Below, one piece after another: positions 44,648-53,496 of a stretch of 64,000 nt of DNA. Position numbers and translations under genes: made by a program. Every line of letters starts with the position of its first letter. Position 1 is the first letter of the stretch. Source of the DNA: Flavobacterium album (GTDB taxonomy: Bacteria; Bacteroidota; Bacteroidia; Flavobacteriales; Flavobacteriaceae); the NCBI RefSeq assembly GCF_003096035.1, contig NZ_CP029186.1:1191001-1255000 (forward strand), read 5' to 3'. Below the pieces are notes generated by a model. That model was not told the DNA's origin, ran no database searches, and saw only the letters and a program-made list of their open reading frames with translations.

Positions 44648-46489
44648 TTATAGATTCCCTATCCCTACATCTTTAGGGTGCCGCACACGGTAGCTCAGGC
44701 GCACCTTTTTGGTTTCACCGGGCTTCAGCTTCATCTGCCATTGCAGGATGCCAGTCTCCTCATCCACATCGGCACCGCTGCTTTCCAGGAGTTCTACTTC
44801 CATGTTCTCCAGTGTGCTCAGCGGATATTGGTCTTTTACGGTCAGCTGTACGGCTTCTTTCTTGTTATTACGCACGATGATGTCATAAGTAAACGTCTCT
44901 TCTTTTTTAGACGAAAGGAATTTGCTTCCGGACTTCTCCACCACTTTTGTTCTTTCGATATCGATCTTTTTATCCCTTCCCATGCTAAGGCTCAGCGTAT
45001 CCGTCGTTTGTCCCGGATCAATATACGTTTTGCCGGCATACATCCCTTCAAAGATGATATTGGCCTCGCCTTTCAACAGGTTGTATTTAGAATAGTCGGT
45101 TATTTCAGCCATCAGGAAGGCTTCCTCCTCAAGTTTCGGCACCGATAAATGCCTGAAGAATGCCGGCAGCTTTATCTCCTTCATGGTAATGCTGTGCTTC
45201 TTTCCGTTCGACAGGATATCGTAAGGGATATCGATATCGAAAGATACATTCATTTGGTTTTCTGTGACCTGTGTAAATTTATCTACGGAAGCCTTTTCTT
45301 TAAACTTTCCTTTTTTTGTGGTAACTATTATAACCCCATTAGCACCCCTGTTGCCGTAAATGGCAGTAGCGCCTGCATCTTTAAGTACTTCAATATTTAC
45401 GATTTCTTTGGGGTTAAGGCTCCTGAAGTTATCTGCATTATCCGGAACTCCATCAATAACATACAGGGGCTCGATGTTCCCGTTCATAGAGCCATAACCA
45501 CGCAGTATAACAGTACTGTTCGCGCCCGGCTGCCCCTGCCCGGTAGATATGGCAACACCTGCCACCTGTCCCTGTAGGGTTTCCGTAACATTTGCAAAAC
45601 CATTACTTGTGTAAGCTAAGGGGTTATACGTGGTCAGAAACCACGGATTGATAGATGGCGCTATATTACTTTGGTTGGGCATCCCGCTGGATAAAGTGAG
45701 CTTTATCTTTTTCCAGTCGAGGCCTGTCTGTTGCACTACTTCCGCTTTGTATAACAAATTAATAGGCTCCGTGATATTGTCGGCTCTCAGGTCATAGAAA
45801 GGTGTCCATCCGGCATTTTGGGCAAGGTAATCTATCGTCAGCGGGATAGTACCGGCCTTATCGTTCATTACCTGCAACACCAGTTTTCCCTCAGAAAGAT
45901 CATCGTCAGTAGTGGTGTCGGTTTCCAGGCGGCTGTTGAGTTTAGCAAGCAATTCGTTCAGTTTCTTTTCTTTTTCTGTCAGCGTATTGATAGCAGTAGC
46001 CGTTTCAGTGCGCTTCGCCTTGTAATAGTCGACCATCTTCATCAGTTCGGTAACGCTGAGCCCTGACTGCTGTCCGTACACCTGGTTGTTTTTGTCGAGC
46101 AGCTCAAGAACCTTTAGTTCAGATGCCTTCGCCGTTGCCGTCCGTTCCAGCTCTTTTTGAACGAGGCTGATACTGTCGCGCACTTTTTTAATGGCAGGCG
46201 AAGTTTCGTCAGCCTCATATTCGGCGATATAGTCGCGCGTAAATTGCACCGAAAGCACCGTGAGTCCGGCGGGTGCCCCAATACGTACAGTGTTTTCATT
46301 GAGGTTGTCAGCCACGTTTTTTACCACGATCTCACTGCTACCGGCGGGAAGGTTTACGGTTGTGGCCTGCGAAAGCTCGGCACCGTTAAAGTATACCGTA
46401 GCCGCAACAGCCTTAGCCGTAGTGAATATCGGTTTTTGGGCGAATGTCATGCTGCTGATGAGCAGGCATAAAAAGAGTATCTTTTTCAT
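44648..46489 (-). CDS. MuiA-family (DUF4140/DUF4139) exported protein with an inserted TonB-receptor plug-like domain
   Basis: The 613-residue protein has a signal peptide (MKKILFLCLLISSMTFAQ), an N-terminal DUF4140 region (about 28-95), a coiled coil (about 100-190) and a DUF4139 beta-rich region from about 205 to the end. Within the latter, residues about 300-393 are a plug-like domain typical of SusC/TonB-dependent receptors: TLQGQVAGVAIS, ILRGYGSMNG, PLYVIDGVPD, IEVLKDAGATAIYG and GANGVIIVTTKKG. No beta-barrel follows. The family is named after a mucoidy inhibitor but its mechanism is unknown. The gene is monocistronic. Confidence 0.85.
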   Translation of the reverse strand: MKKILFLCLLISSMTFAQKPIFTTAKAVAATVYFNGAELSQATTVNLPAGSSEIVVKNVADNLNENTVRIGAPAGLTVLSVQFTRDYIAEYEADETSPAIKKVRDSISLVQKELERTATAKASELKVLELLDKNNQVYGQQSGLSVTELMKMVDYYKAKRTETATAINTLTEKEKKLNELLAKLNSRLETDTTTDDDLSEGKLVLQVMNDKAGTIPLTIDYLAQNAGWTPFYDLRADNITEPINLLYKAEVVQQTGLDWKKIKLTLSSGMPNQSNIAPSINPWFLTTYNPLAYTSNGFANVTETLQGQVAGVAISTGQGQPGANSTVILRGYGSMNGNIEPLYVIDGVPDNADNFRSLNPKEIVNIEVLKDAGATAIYGNRGANGVIIVTTKKGKFKEKASVDKFTQVTENQMNVSFDIDIPYDILSNGKKHSITMKEIKLPAFFRHLSVPKLEEEAFLMAEITDYSKYNLLKGEANIIFEGMYAGKTYIDPGQTTDTLSLSMGRDKKIDIERTKVVEKSGSKFLSSKKEETFTYDIIVRNNKKEAVQLTVKDQYPLSTLENMEVELLESSGADVDEETGILQWQMKLKPGETKKVRLSYRVRHPKDVGIGNL

Positions 46490-46577
46490 AAAAAGTATTT
46501 ATAAAGTAAGAGAGTAGCCTTTTAATAAAAAGGTTGGGAAGGGTTGTGAATTTAACAGTTATAGGAATAAACATGTT

Positions 46578-46638
46578 TTCCATTTCGACGAAGGAGAAAT
46601 CTCAAATGTTCCGGGATTTCTCGTTCGTCGAAATGGAA
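46578..46638. repeat. near-perfect inverted repeat, TTTCGACGAA family
   Basis: Arms of 24 bases at 46578-46601 and 46615-46638 match at 23 positions. The family is the one seen at 34814-34889. It lies upstream of the MuiA-family gene and downstream of the GT51 gene and could act as a terminator for the latter. Confidence 0.65.
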
Positions 46639-46671
46639 GAATGCAATTGTATTTGATTTATTTTCAAACAT

Positions 46672-48663
46672 TTAAAAAGCCCGCTTCGTCACATTGAAAA
46701 AGAACTCATCCAGGTCTATCGAGTCGTTCTCATACAATGGTACCTCTTTCAGCTTTATGCGCGATTTGCCACGGCCGGTTATGTGTATGTCGCCATGTTG
46801 CGCAATGGTATCTTCGGGAACCAAAAGCCCGCGGCGCAGCATGAGGTCCTTTATAAATTTGTTGTGCTTAACGGCATAGCCTTTCAGGTGGCCTTCGTTG
46901 TCAAACTGCCACATAAAAGCTTTCGGCCTCGGTACGATGCTTGCCAGAAACACACATTCATCCAGCGACAGTTGTGACGGGTGCTTATCGAAATAATAAT
47001 CGGCGGCCTCACCAATGCCATAAACATCAGGCCCCCATTCGATAACATTGAAGTATACCTCCAGCATGCGGGATTTACTCGATATGTTGTTGTTCTCCAA
47101 TATGTAGGTAAGCAGTATCTCTTCCAGCTTTCGCGAAAGCGTTTTGTTGCGGGTAAGGAATACATTCTTAATCAGCTGCATGCTTATGGTGCTGGCCCCA
47201 CGTGCAAATTTTTTGGCTTTTATATTCTTGATGATCGATTGGCGGAAAGCCTCGGTTATAAAGCCCCTATGCCTGAAGTACGAAGGGTCTTCGCTGGTAA
47301 GCACCGCTTTTTGGAGGTAAGGAGAAATGTCTGATAATGGCGTAAAGTAAGGGTTAGCCGGGCCTACAATGATCGGTCGCTGCGCCCTTCCGTTATCAAT
47401 AGCCCTGTAGGTAAAGCTGCCATTGAGCTTTGCCAGGTCGGCGGCCCCGTATTTAAGGATTTTAAGGCCTTCTTTTTTCAGGTTGGCGTCAAATACCAGT
47501 GCGTTAGGCTTGTTTTTGTTGTATAAGAATTCCAGGTCGTAGCTAAAGGTGCCTTCGGCTTCCATGCCTTCAAAATTGGTAAAAAGCCCCTTCGGCAGCG
47601 AGGTGATAAAATCCTGCGCCTGCATTTTCGGGATCTTGGCCTTCAGCTCATAAATGGTATCGCCGTCAACGCTGTACCGTGCATAGGGATTGAATTTTAT
47701 GCGGTTCAACTGCACTGTCGAGGTGCTGTCAACCGATACGAAATCCGGCCCGAACAAAAAATGGTAATCAAAGCGCGCCTTGTCGATCACTACATCTTTT
47801 TGGGCAATCTTCGGATGGCTCACCATAAAATTGCCAATAGATGCAAAACCGTCTACATGCAGCTCATCGCCATCCATATCGATATTTTCGACGTTAAGGT
47901 GGATGGAATCGAATCCTGATCTCACGCCAAAACGCTCGTAGATGTAGGGTACTTCTATGCGTGACGTATCAGAATTGAAGAATTTAAGATCGGCCCGCTT
48001 GTCCCGTGGGTCGGCCATGCCTTTCACTTTCCATGTCTGGCTTATGCTGTCGGCGCTTACCCCAATGGTCGACTCCAGCTGCTCGTCGGCCAGGCGCATC
48101 TGCTGCAGTTTGAGGCTTATTTTCCTGCCCATATCCTCAAGGCGCAGCGTGAGGTTGTCCAGCTTCATATCGGTAGGCACCAGGTTGAGCGCTGTGTTCA
48201 GTATATTGTAGGCCCTTTCGGCATAATTGGCTTCCTTTGGCCCGTCATCTTCAGTCTTTTCCTTATTCTTTTTCAGGAAGGCATCAAAGTTCTTGCCGTC
48301 TTTGTTGCGTATCAGCTGCACATAACCATTCTTCATTTCCAGGGTGCCCAGCTGCACATCGCCCGTAAGGAGCCTGAAGTAGTTTACCGATGTCTTTATC
48401 TCCTGCACATGCAGCAGCGTGTCAGCATTGTTTGGCACCAATGCGATCTCTTTCAGCTCAATGCCGGAGAATCCTTTAAATGCGGCTTCTTTTACCGTAA
48501 AACGGCTGCTGTATTCCCGTTGCATTTTGTCGGAAACTTTAGCAATCGCTTTTTGCAGGAGCATGTTCCGGAAGGCAAAAAAGGAAATGATGCAGACAAC
48601 GATGAATACAACGAATATCTTTAAAACTAATATTGCTATCTGTTTCTTGCTTCTTTTACGCAT
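46672..48663 (-). CDS. GT51 peptidoglycan glycosyltransferase with long N-terminal extension
   Basis: The 663-residue protein has an N-terminal membrane anchor (about residues 10-32), about 390 residues of beta-rich periplasmic sequence without a motif I can name with certainty (AsmA-like in style), and a C-terminal GT51 domain. The GT51 motifs are SEDPSYFRHRGF with the catalytic Glu, GASTISMQLIKNVFL, RKLEEILLTYILE and EVYFNVIEWGPDVYGIGEAA. There is no transpeptidase domain, so it polymerises lipid II glycans without cross-linking. It is the last gene of the panC-to-GT51 operon, 14 bases after radA. Confidence 0.87.
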   Translation of the reverse strand: MRKRSKKQIAILVLKIFVVFIVVCIISFFAFRNMLLQKAIAKVSDKMQREYSSRFTVKEAAFKGFSGIELKEIALVPNNADTLLHVQEIKTSVNYFRLLTGDVQLGTLEMKNGYVQLIRNKDGKNFDAFLKKNKEKTEDDGPKEANYAERAYNILNTALNLVPTDMKLDNLTLRLEDMGRKISLKLQQMRLADEQLESTIGVSADSISQTWKVKGMADPRDKRADLKFFNSDTSRIEVPYIYERFGVRSGFDSIHLNVENIDMDGDELHVDGFASIGNFMVSHPKIAQKDVVIDKARFDYHFLFGPDFVSVDSTSTVQLNRIKFNPYARYSVDGDTIYELKAKIPKMQAQDFITSLPKGLFTNFEGMEAEGTFSYDLEFLYNKNKPNALVFDANLKKEGLKILKYGAADLAKLNGSFTYRAIDNGRAQRPIIVGPANPYFTPLSDISPYLQKAVLTSEDPSYFRHRGFITEAFRQSIIKNIKAKKFARGASTISMQLIKNVFLTRNKTLSRKLEEILLTYILENNNISSKSRMLEVYFNVIEWGPDVYGIGEAADYYFDKHPSQLSLDECVFLASIVPRPKAFMWQFDNEGHLKGYAVKHNKFIKDLMLRRGLLVPEDTIAQHGDIHITGRGKSRIKLKEVPLYENDSIDLDEFFFNVTKRAF

Positions 48664-48677
48664 TGAATTGTAATGGT

Positions 48678-50039
48678 CTAACCGAAAAGGTGGCTTGCAA
48701 CATCTTCTATCTTCGCTACCAGCCTTATGTCGATCAGGGTGTTCTTTAATGAGATCTTATTGTACTTAGACACAAAAATAGTAGAAAATCCTAACTTTTC
48801 GGCTTCCAGTATGCGCTGGTCTACACGATTTACAGGGCGAATCTCTCCCGAAAGCCCTATTTCTCCCGCAAAACAAAAATCTTTACTGACAGGAATATCC
48901 TCATTAGAGGATAAAATGGCGGCTACTACGGCAAGGTCGATAGCGGGGTCGTCTACATTGATGCCACCGGTAATGTTCAGGAATACGTCTTTTGCGCCCA
49001 GGCGGAAGCCCGCCCGTTTTTCCAGTACGGCCAGTACCATGTTGAGCCTTTTGGCATTGTAGCCTGTAGTGCTGCGTTGCGGCGTGCCATATACTGCCGA
49101 GCTAACCAATGCCTGTATCTCGACCATCAGCGGGCGCATGCCTTCCATGGTGGTGGCAATGGCGGTACCACTCATTTCTTCGTCTTTGTGCGATATAAGT
49201 ATTTCCGATGGGTTGGCTACTTCCCGCAATCCGCTGCCCAGCATTTCATAAATGCCCAGTTCGGCAGTAGAGCCAAAGCGGTTTTTGAGCGAACGGAGAA
49301 TGCGGTATACGTGGTTGCGGTCGCCTTCAAACTGTAGCACGGTATCTACCATGTGTTCCAGTATCTTTGGCCCGGCTATGCTGCCGTCTTTGGTAATGTG
49401 GCCTATCAGTATTACAGGCACGTTGGTTTCTTTGGCAAATTTTATCAGTTCGGCGGTGGTTTCGCGTATCTGCGAAATGCTACCTGCCGACGATTCAATG
49501 TAGTCCGAATGCAGTGTCTGTATTGAGTCGATGATAACAACCTCAGGGTCGATATCCCCGATCTGCCTGAAAATATTCTGTGTTTTCGTTTCGGTAAGGA
49601 TGTAGCAGTTCTCTGCCGATGGTGTTATCCTTTCGGCGCGCATCTTTATCTGCTTCTGGCTCTCCTCGCCCGATACGTAAAGGGTGCGGTAGGGCAGCTT
49701 TAGGGAGATCTGGAGCAATAGCGTACTCTTCCCGATCCCAGGCTCGCCGCCAAGCAGCGTGAGCGATCCCGGCACCAGGCCGCCACCCAATACACGGTTC
49801 AGCTCGCCGTCACCGGTGTCAAGGCGTATCTCGCCGCCCGCATCTATTTCATTAATCTTTAAAGGGCGCGCCGCTTTTTTGGTGTCGGCCGAAGCGGGCT
49901 TCCACGCCTGTTTTTCTTCTTTTTGTATTACCTCTTCCACAATGGTATTCCATTGCTTACAGGCATTGCATTGTCCCTGCCATTTCGAATATTGTGTACC
50001 GCAATTCTGGCAAAAAAAGGAAGTTTTGAGTTTAGACAT
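48678..50039 (-). CDS. radA: DNA repair protein RadA
   Basis: The 453-residue protein has the N-terminal C4 zinc finger (Cys10, Cys13, Cys24, Cys27), a RecA-like ATPase with Walker A GGEPGIGKST near residue 100, the RadA-specific KNRFG motif (SLKNRFGSTAELG) and a C-terminal Lon-protease-like domain. It is a hexameric helicase promoting branch migration in recombination. Its ATG overlaps the stop of the esterase-like gene (TAATG). Confidence 0.96.
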   Translation of the reverse strand: MSKLKTSFFCQNCGTQYSKWQGQCNACKQWNTIVEEVIQKEEKQAWKPASADTKKAARPLKINEIDAGGEIRLDTGDGELNRVLGGGLVPGSLTLLGGEPGIGKSTLLLQISLKLPYRTLYVSGEESQKQIKMRAERITPSAENCYILTETKTQNIFRQIGDIDPEVVIIDSIQTLHSDYIESSAGSISQIRETTAELIKFAKETNVPVILIGHITKDGSIAGPKILEHMVDTVLQFEGDRNHVYRILRSLKNRFGSTAELGIYEMLGSGLREVANPSEILISHKDEEMSGTAIATTMEGMRPLMVEIQALVSSAVYGTPQRSTTGYNAKRLNMVLAVLEKRAGFRLGAKDVFLNITGGINVDDPAIDLAVVAAILSSNEDIPVSKDFCFAGEIGLSGEIRPVNRVDQRILEAEKLGFSTIFVSKYNKISLKNTLIDIRLVAKIEDVASHLFG

Positions 50040-51178
50040 TAGCGTTCTCTGAGTTTCTCTGCTTTTTCAAGCATAAAGTCTTTGGTATATTCACCTATTT
50101 CGTCAAGGGTATAACTGTGCATATAGGCTTTTATTGCTTTTTTATTGTCGCCGGTCTTTTCATAGTACATCCCGGAATAATAATCGGCAAGGGTTGTTTT
50201 CGGGTAACACTTCGAAGCAATGTCCGAAAGATCCCGAAGCTCGTCATAAGCGCCGTTCTTAATGATCGCCGCTTCAATGGCTTTAAAGTCATTAAGCCTC
50301 ACCGGTATTTTTACGCCAAGGTCTTTTTCCATTATATCGTAACGTTCCTGCAGGTATTTTGCGTAGCCCGAAGTAAGCTTAACGATCTTGTCCTGGTATT
50401 CGGTAGAGGATATAGGCTGGTAGGAAGAAAATATATGGTACAGCGACTCAGGTATGGCATGCACCACCAGCGAATAATGGGAGCATCCCTTAAAATCTTC
50501 GTACATGTATTTAAGCCCCGGGTTTGTAATGGCCTTTATATTATCGTTCAGTGTTTTTATCGGTTTCTGCAGGCGCGGCACGTCACCTTCGGCGGTTGCC
50601 AGGTAGTAGTAAGTGGGCTTTTTCAGCTGCGCCAGCCTTTCCGGTATGCGGTTTTCCATGTCAACAGGCATGTCGGGGCTCATGCAGATATAAGCATTGA
50701 AAAGCGGTTTATCCTTATACAGGAAGAAGTTGAGATACCCTGCCGTAAGCCCATGGCCGGCAATGATTCGGAAAGGCGATACCCGGTAATTCTTTTCTAT
50801 CATCGGCATCAGCTCTGTAGAGATGAATTCAAAAAATTTGTCGCCCTGGTCCATTGGTACGCCGTGGTCATCGGTCTGGGTGTCCAGGGATCTTTCTTCA
50901 TCGCTGTTCTGGTGTACCCCCACGATGATCACTTCGGGAAGGTCGTTCCAGTATTCGGTATACGAGAGAGTGCCGGCAAAAGGATCTAAAAGATATTCGC
51001 CATCCAGGAGTACCAGGAGCGGATAATCTTTCTTCTTATTTGTTTCGTAGGATGCCGGTGTCACGATAGTAATTTCGCGCGAGGCATTAAGCTTTTTTGA
51101 TTCGATTATCTCGGTTTTTCTTTGTGCCGAAACAGGCCATATAACAGCCAGAATAAGGGTTAATAATGTGGTTCTCAT
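50039..51178 (-). CDS. exported esterase-fold protein lacking the nucleophilic serine
   Basis: The start is taken as the ATG at 51178 (MRTTLLTLILAVIWPVSAQ, a signal peptide), giving 379 residues. The domain resembles the enterochelin-esterase/D (YbbA, Fes) group: PLLVLLDGEYLLDP, PEVIIVGVHQN, then ELMPMIEKNYRV. At the nucleophile elbow it reads AGHGLTAGY where the family has GHSxGG, so the serine is replaced by glycine and hydrolysis is unlikely by the normal mechanism. The C-terminal about 90 residues look TPR-like (YYSGMYYEKTGDNKKAIKAY). It sits between the flippase-like gene and radA. Confidence 0.8.
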   Translation of the reverse strand: MRTTLLTLILAVIWPVSAQRKTEIIESKKLNASREITIVTPASYETNKKKDYPLLVLLDGEYLLDPFAGTLSYTEYWNDLPEVIIVGVHQNSDEERSLDTQTDDHGVPMDQGDKFFEFISTELMPMIEKNYRVSPFRIIAGHGLTAGYLNFFLYKDKPLFNAYICMSPDMPVDMENRIPERLAQLKKPTYYYLATAEGDVPRLQKPIKTLNDNIKAITNPGLKYMYEDFKGCSHYSLVVHAIPESLYHIFSSYQPISSTEYQDKIVKLTSGYAKYLQERYDIMEKDLGVKIPVRLNDFKAIEAAIIKNGAYDELRDLSDIASKCYPKTTLADYYSGMYYEKTGDNKKAIKAYMHSYTLDEIGEYTKDFMLEKAEKLRER

Positions 51179-51218
51179 AGCTTTACGGGGGTTTAGCAAA
51201 TAGCTGGCAATATAGCAA

Positions 51219-52178
51219 TTATTTGTTTCTGTAAAGTATCGGGAGCAATAAAAATGATAATATCCCTAAAAATAATATCTGCCCCGTTTGAGAAGTCCAG
51301 ACAATCCAGCCAAAGGCAGCACCTGCCGATTTTGGTACTCCGTAAACATAAAGGATATTGGATATGGCGAAGGGGAAAAAGCCCGTGCCACCGTTGGTAA
51401 AAGTGATAACGATACTGCCAATGACGAAGGCCGTGACCACAGTGCCAAAGTCAAGCCCTGAAGTTTCGGGAAGCGCATATATCGTTACATAGAACATCAG
51501 GACATAGCTGAACCATATGTACAACGACAGCAAAAGGAAAGGCCACTTATTGGGCATTTTGAAAGCGCTCAGCACGCCTTCTGTAAGGCCGGATATCTTC
51601 AGTTTTAATTTTTGTACCCAGCCCAGTTTGGAGTACATAAAAAAAAGTACCGACCCTATAAAAAGTATTCCTGCAACAGTACCGTAAAAAAGCAGTTGCT
51701 GGAAAGGGATGTCGTCCAGATAGGCCTTGAGAGCGTCAAATTGCAGGGCGGCAGTGAGGGCTACTACGATCACCAAGAGGATAAGGTCGATGATCCGTTC
51801 TGCAATAATGGTGCCGAAGGCCTTATCGAAAGGCACGCCGGCATACTTGTTCAGCGCCACGGCCCGGCTTACCTCGCCGCTGCGCGGGATGAACATATTC
51901 ATGATATAAGTAATGCAAACAGCGCCGAACTTTACCCCAAAAGGCACTTCATAGCCCAGGTGCGCCAGGGTATATTTCCAGCGATAGGCCCTCGCCCAAA
52001 AACCGGTAAGCCCAACAAAAAGCGAAATATATACATATGTGTAGTCGGCTGTCCTTAAGCTGTTCTTGAGGTCGGCAAGCTCTTTCGCAGTAGCGTGCCT
52101 GTACATGTATATAATTAAAAAAACTCCCAACAGGAGTGGGAGTGTAATGCTTAAAAATTTGCTTAACTTCTTGTTCAA
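51219..52178 (-). CDS. flippase-like/lysylphosphatidylglycerol synthetase TM domain protein (UPF0104)
   Basis: The 319-residue membrane protein has about eight hydrophobic helices and the family features RAYRWKYTLAHLG, NMFIPRSGEVSRAVAL and AERIIDLILL. The translation start appears to be TTG at 52178, only two bases after the panD stop; the next in-frame ATG would remove the first helix. Related domains act as lipid flippases or as the membrane part of MprF. The catalytic lysyltransferase domain is absent. Its role in this operon is unknown. Confidence 0.85.
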   Translation of the reverse strand: MNKKLSKFLSITLPLLLGVFLIIYMYRHATAKELADLKNSLRTADYTYVYISLFVGLTGFWARAYRWKYTLAHLGYEVPFGVKFGAVCITYIMNMFIPRSGEVSRAVALNKYAGVPFDKAFGTIIAERIIDLILLVIVVALTAALQFDALKAYLDDIPFQQLLFYGTVAGILFIGSVLFFMYSKLGWVQKLKLKISGLTEGVLSAFKMPNKWPFLLLSLYIWFSYVLMFYVTIYALPETSGLDFGTVVTAFVIGSIVITFTNGGTGFFPFAISNILYVYGVPKSAGAAFGWIVWTSQTGQILFLGILSFLLLPILYRNK

Positions 52179-52180
52179 AG

Positions 52181-52531
52181 CTATGTTAAGGAGTTATCTG
52201 TTTCGTTAGGGAATACAATAGAGGGCTTAAATACTTTAGCCTCTTCTATGTCCAGGATACCATATGAAATGATGATGATGATATCTCCCTTCTGTACTTT
52301 CCTGGCAGCGGGCCCGTTGAGGGTAATCTCGCCGCTGTTCCTGTTTCCTTTGATCACATAAGTCTCGAGGCGCTCACCATTATTGATGTTTACGATCGAA
52401 ACTTTTTCACCTTCAATAAGATTCGCTGCTTCCATCAACGCTTCGTCAATGGTTATGCTACCTATGTAATTTAAATCGGCTCCCGTCACCTTAACGCGGT
52501 GAATCTTGGATTTTACAACTTGAATTTGCAT
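52181..52531 (-). CDS. panD: aspartate 1-decarboxylase
   Basis: The 116-residue proenzyme is cleaved between Gly24 and Ser25 (in YIGSITID) to form the pyruvoyl cofactor. It converts L-aspartate to beta-alanine for pantothenate synthesis. The segment [17 protein letters not shown] is characteristic of the family. It lies 13 bases after panC, so beta-alanine production and its use by PanC are encoded together. Confidence 0.96.
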   Translation of the reverse strand: MQIQVVKSKIHRVKVTGADLNYIGSITIDEALMEAANLIEGEKVSIVNINNGERLETYVIKGNRNSGEITLNGPAARKVQKGDIIIIISYGILDIEEAKVFKPSIVFPNETDNSLT

Positions 52532-52544
52532 GGCGCAAAGGTAA

Positions 52545-53390
52545 TCAATTTAATGAAATATTGTCAATTAGGCGCACATTGCTTAAAAAAACTGCAACGA
52601 AAGCCCTGTATTTCCTGTTTTCCTTTATAACGGCGGGTTTCAGGTCGTCTTCGGCAGCAATCTCAAAATAGTCCATTGTAAACTCCGGGTGGGCTGCAAA
52701 GGCATCGTACACATACTTCTTTATATCTTCAATACTTTGATTATCAAACTGTTCCTGTGCTTCTTTCAGGGTTTTGTAGATAAAAGCGGCTTTGTCCCTG
52801 TCTTGCGTGCTCAGCCTTTCGTTGCGGGAGCTCATGGCAAGCCCGCTGTCTTCGCGGCTTATCGGGCAGCCTATGATGATAACCGGCATTCCTTCTTTCT
52901 CTGCCATTTTTTTTACGATCTGCAGCTGCTGGAAATCTTTTTCCCCAAAATAAGCCCTGGTAGGCATTACGATCTCAAACAATTTCTTAACAATGGTCCC
53001 CACACCGTCAAAATGGCCGGGCCTGTGGGCGCCTTCCATCTGGTTTTCGAGCCCGTCAAAAGAAAAATGGGAAGATATGGTATTGCCGTCATACATCTCA
53101 TTTACCGATGGCGCAAAAACGATAATGGCATCGCTTACCTGCTTTATTTTTTCTACGTCGGCGTCAAGGGTACGCGGGTACTTGTCCAGGTCCTCTGCGT
53201 TGTTGAACTGCGTGGGGTTCACGAATATACTGATGACCGTAACGTCATTTTCCTTTACCGACTGACGCAGCAATGAGAGGTGGCCTTGGTGCAATGCGCC
53301 CATTGTAGGGACAAACCCAACGGTTGATTTAACGTTTAAATAGTCAGACAAAACTTTCGTCAAACCGGCTTTATTATTGAAAATGAGCAT
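52545..53390 (-). CDS. panC: pantothenate synthetase
   Basis: The 281-residue ATP-dependent ligase joins pantoate and beta-alanine. Visible motifs are [14 protein letters not shown] with the HIGH-type Hx[21 protein letters not shown] and the KMSKS-like MSSRNERLS. Length is standard. It is the first gene of the operon panC-panD-flippase-esterase-like-radA-GT51 and has a clear promoter. Confidence 0.96.
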   Translation of the reverse strand: MLIFNNKAGLTKVLSDYLNVKSTVGFVPTMGALHQGHLSLLRQSVKENDVTVISIFVNPTQFNNAEDLDKYPRTLDADVEKIKQVSDAIIVFAPSVNEMYDGNTISSHFSFDGLENQMEGAHRPGHFDGVGTIVKKLFEIVMPTRAYFGEKDFQQLQIVKKMAEKEGMPVIIIGCPISREDSGLAMSSRNERLSTQDRDKAAFIYKTLKEAQEQFDNQSIEDIKKYVYDAFAAHPEFTMDYFEIAAEDDLKPAVIKENRKYRAFVAVFLSNVRLIDNISLN

Positions 53391-53413
53391 TAACTTTAAA
53401 TTAAATATCAGGG

Positions 53414-53446
53414 CAAAATTAATCTTTTAGTTATAAAATGCGCAAA
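53414..53446 (-). promoter_or_regulatory. promoter of the panC operon
   Basis: On the minus strand TTTG at 53446-53443 is followed after 21 bases by TAATTTTG at 53421-53414. Both elements and the spacing match the Bacteroidota housekeeping promoter. Confidence 0.65.
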
Positions 53447-53452
53447 ATTGTT

Positions 53453-53460
53453 TAATTTTG
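53453..53460 (+). promoter_or_regulatory. -7 element of the GT5-DUF4270-glmS operon
   Basis: TAATTTTG matches TAnnTTTG, 37 bases before the ATG at 53497, and lies back to back with the panC promoter. No clear -33 element. Confidence 0.45.
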
Positions 53461-53496
53461 CATGTTTTTGTATCCAAATAAAATAAGTTATTGAAG

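Noticed and set aside
50117..50989. 290-residue plus-strand open frame opposite the esterase-like gene
   Set aside because: Antisense shadow with unnatural composition; the minus-strand frame has a signal peptide and alpha/beta hydrolase features.
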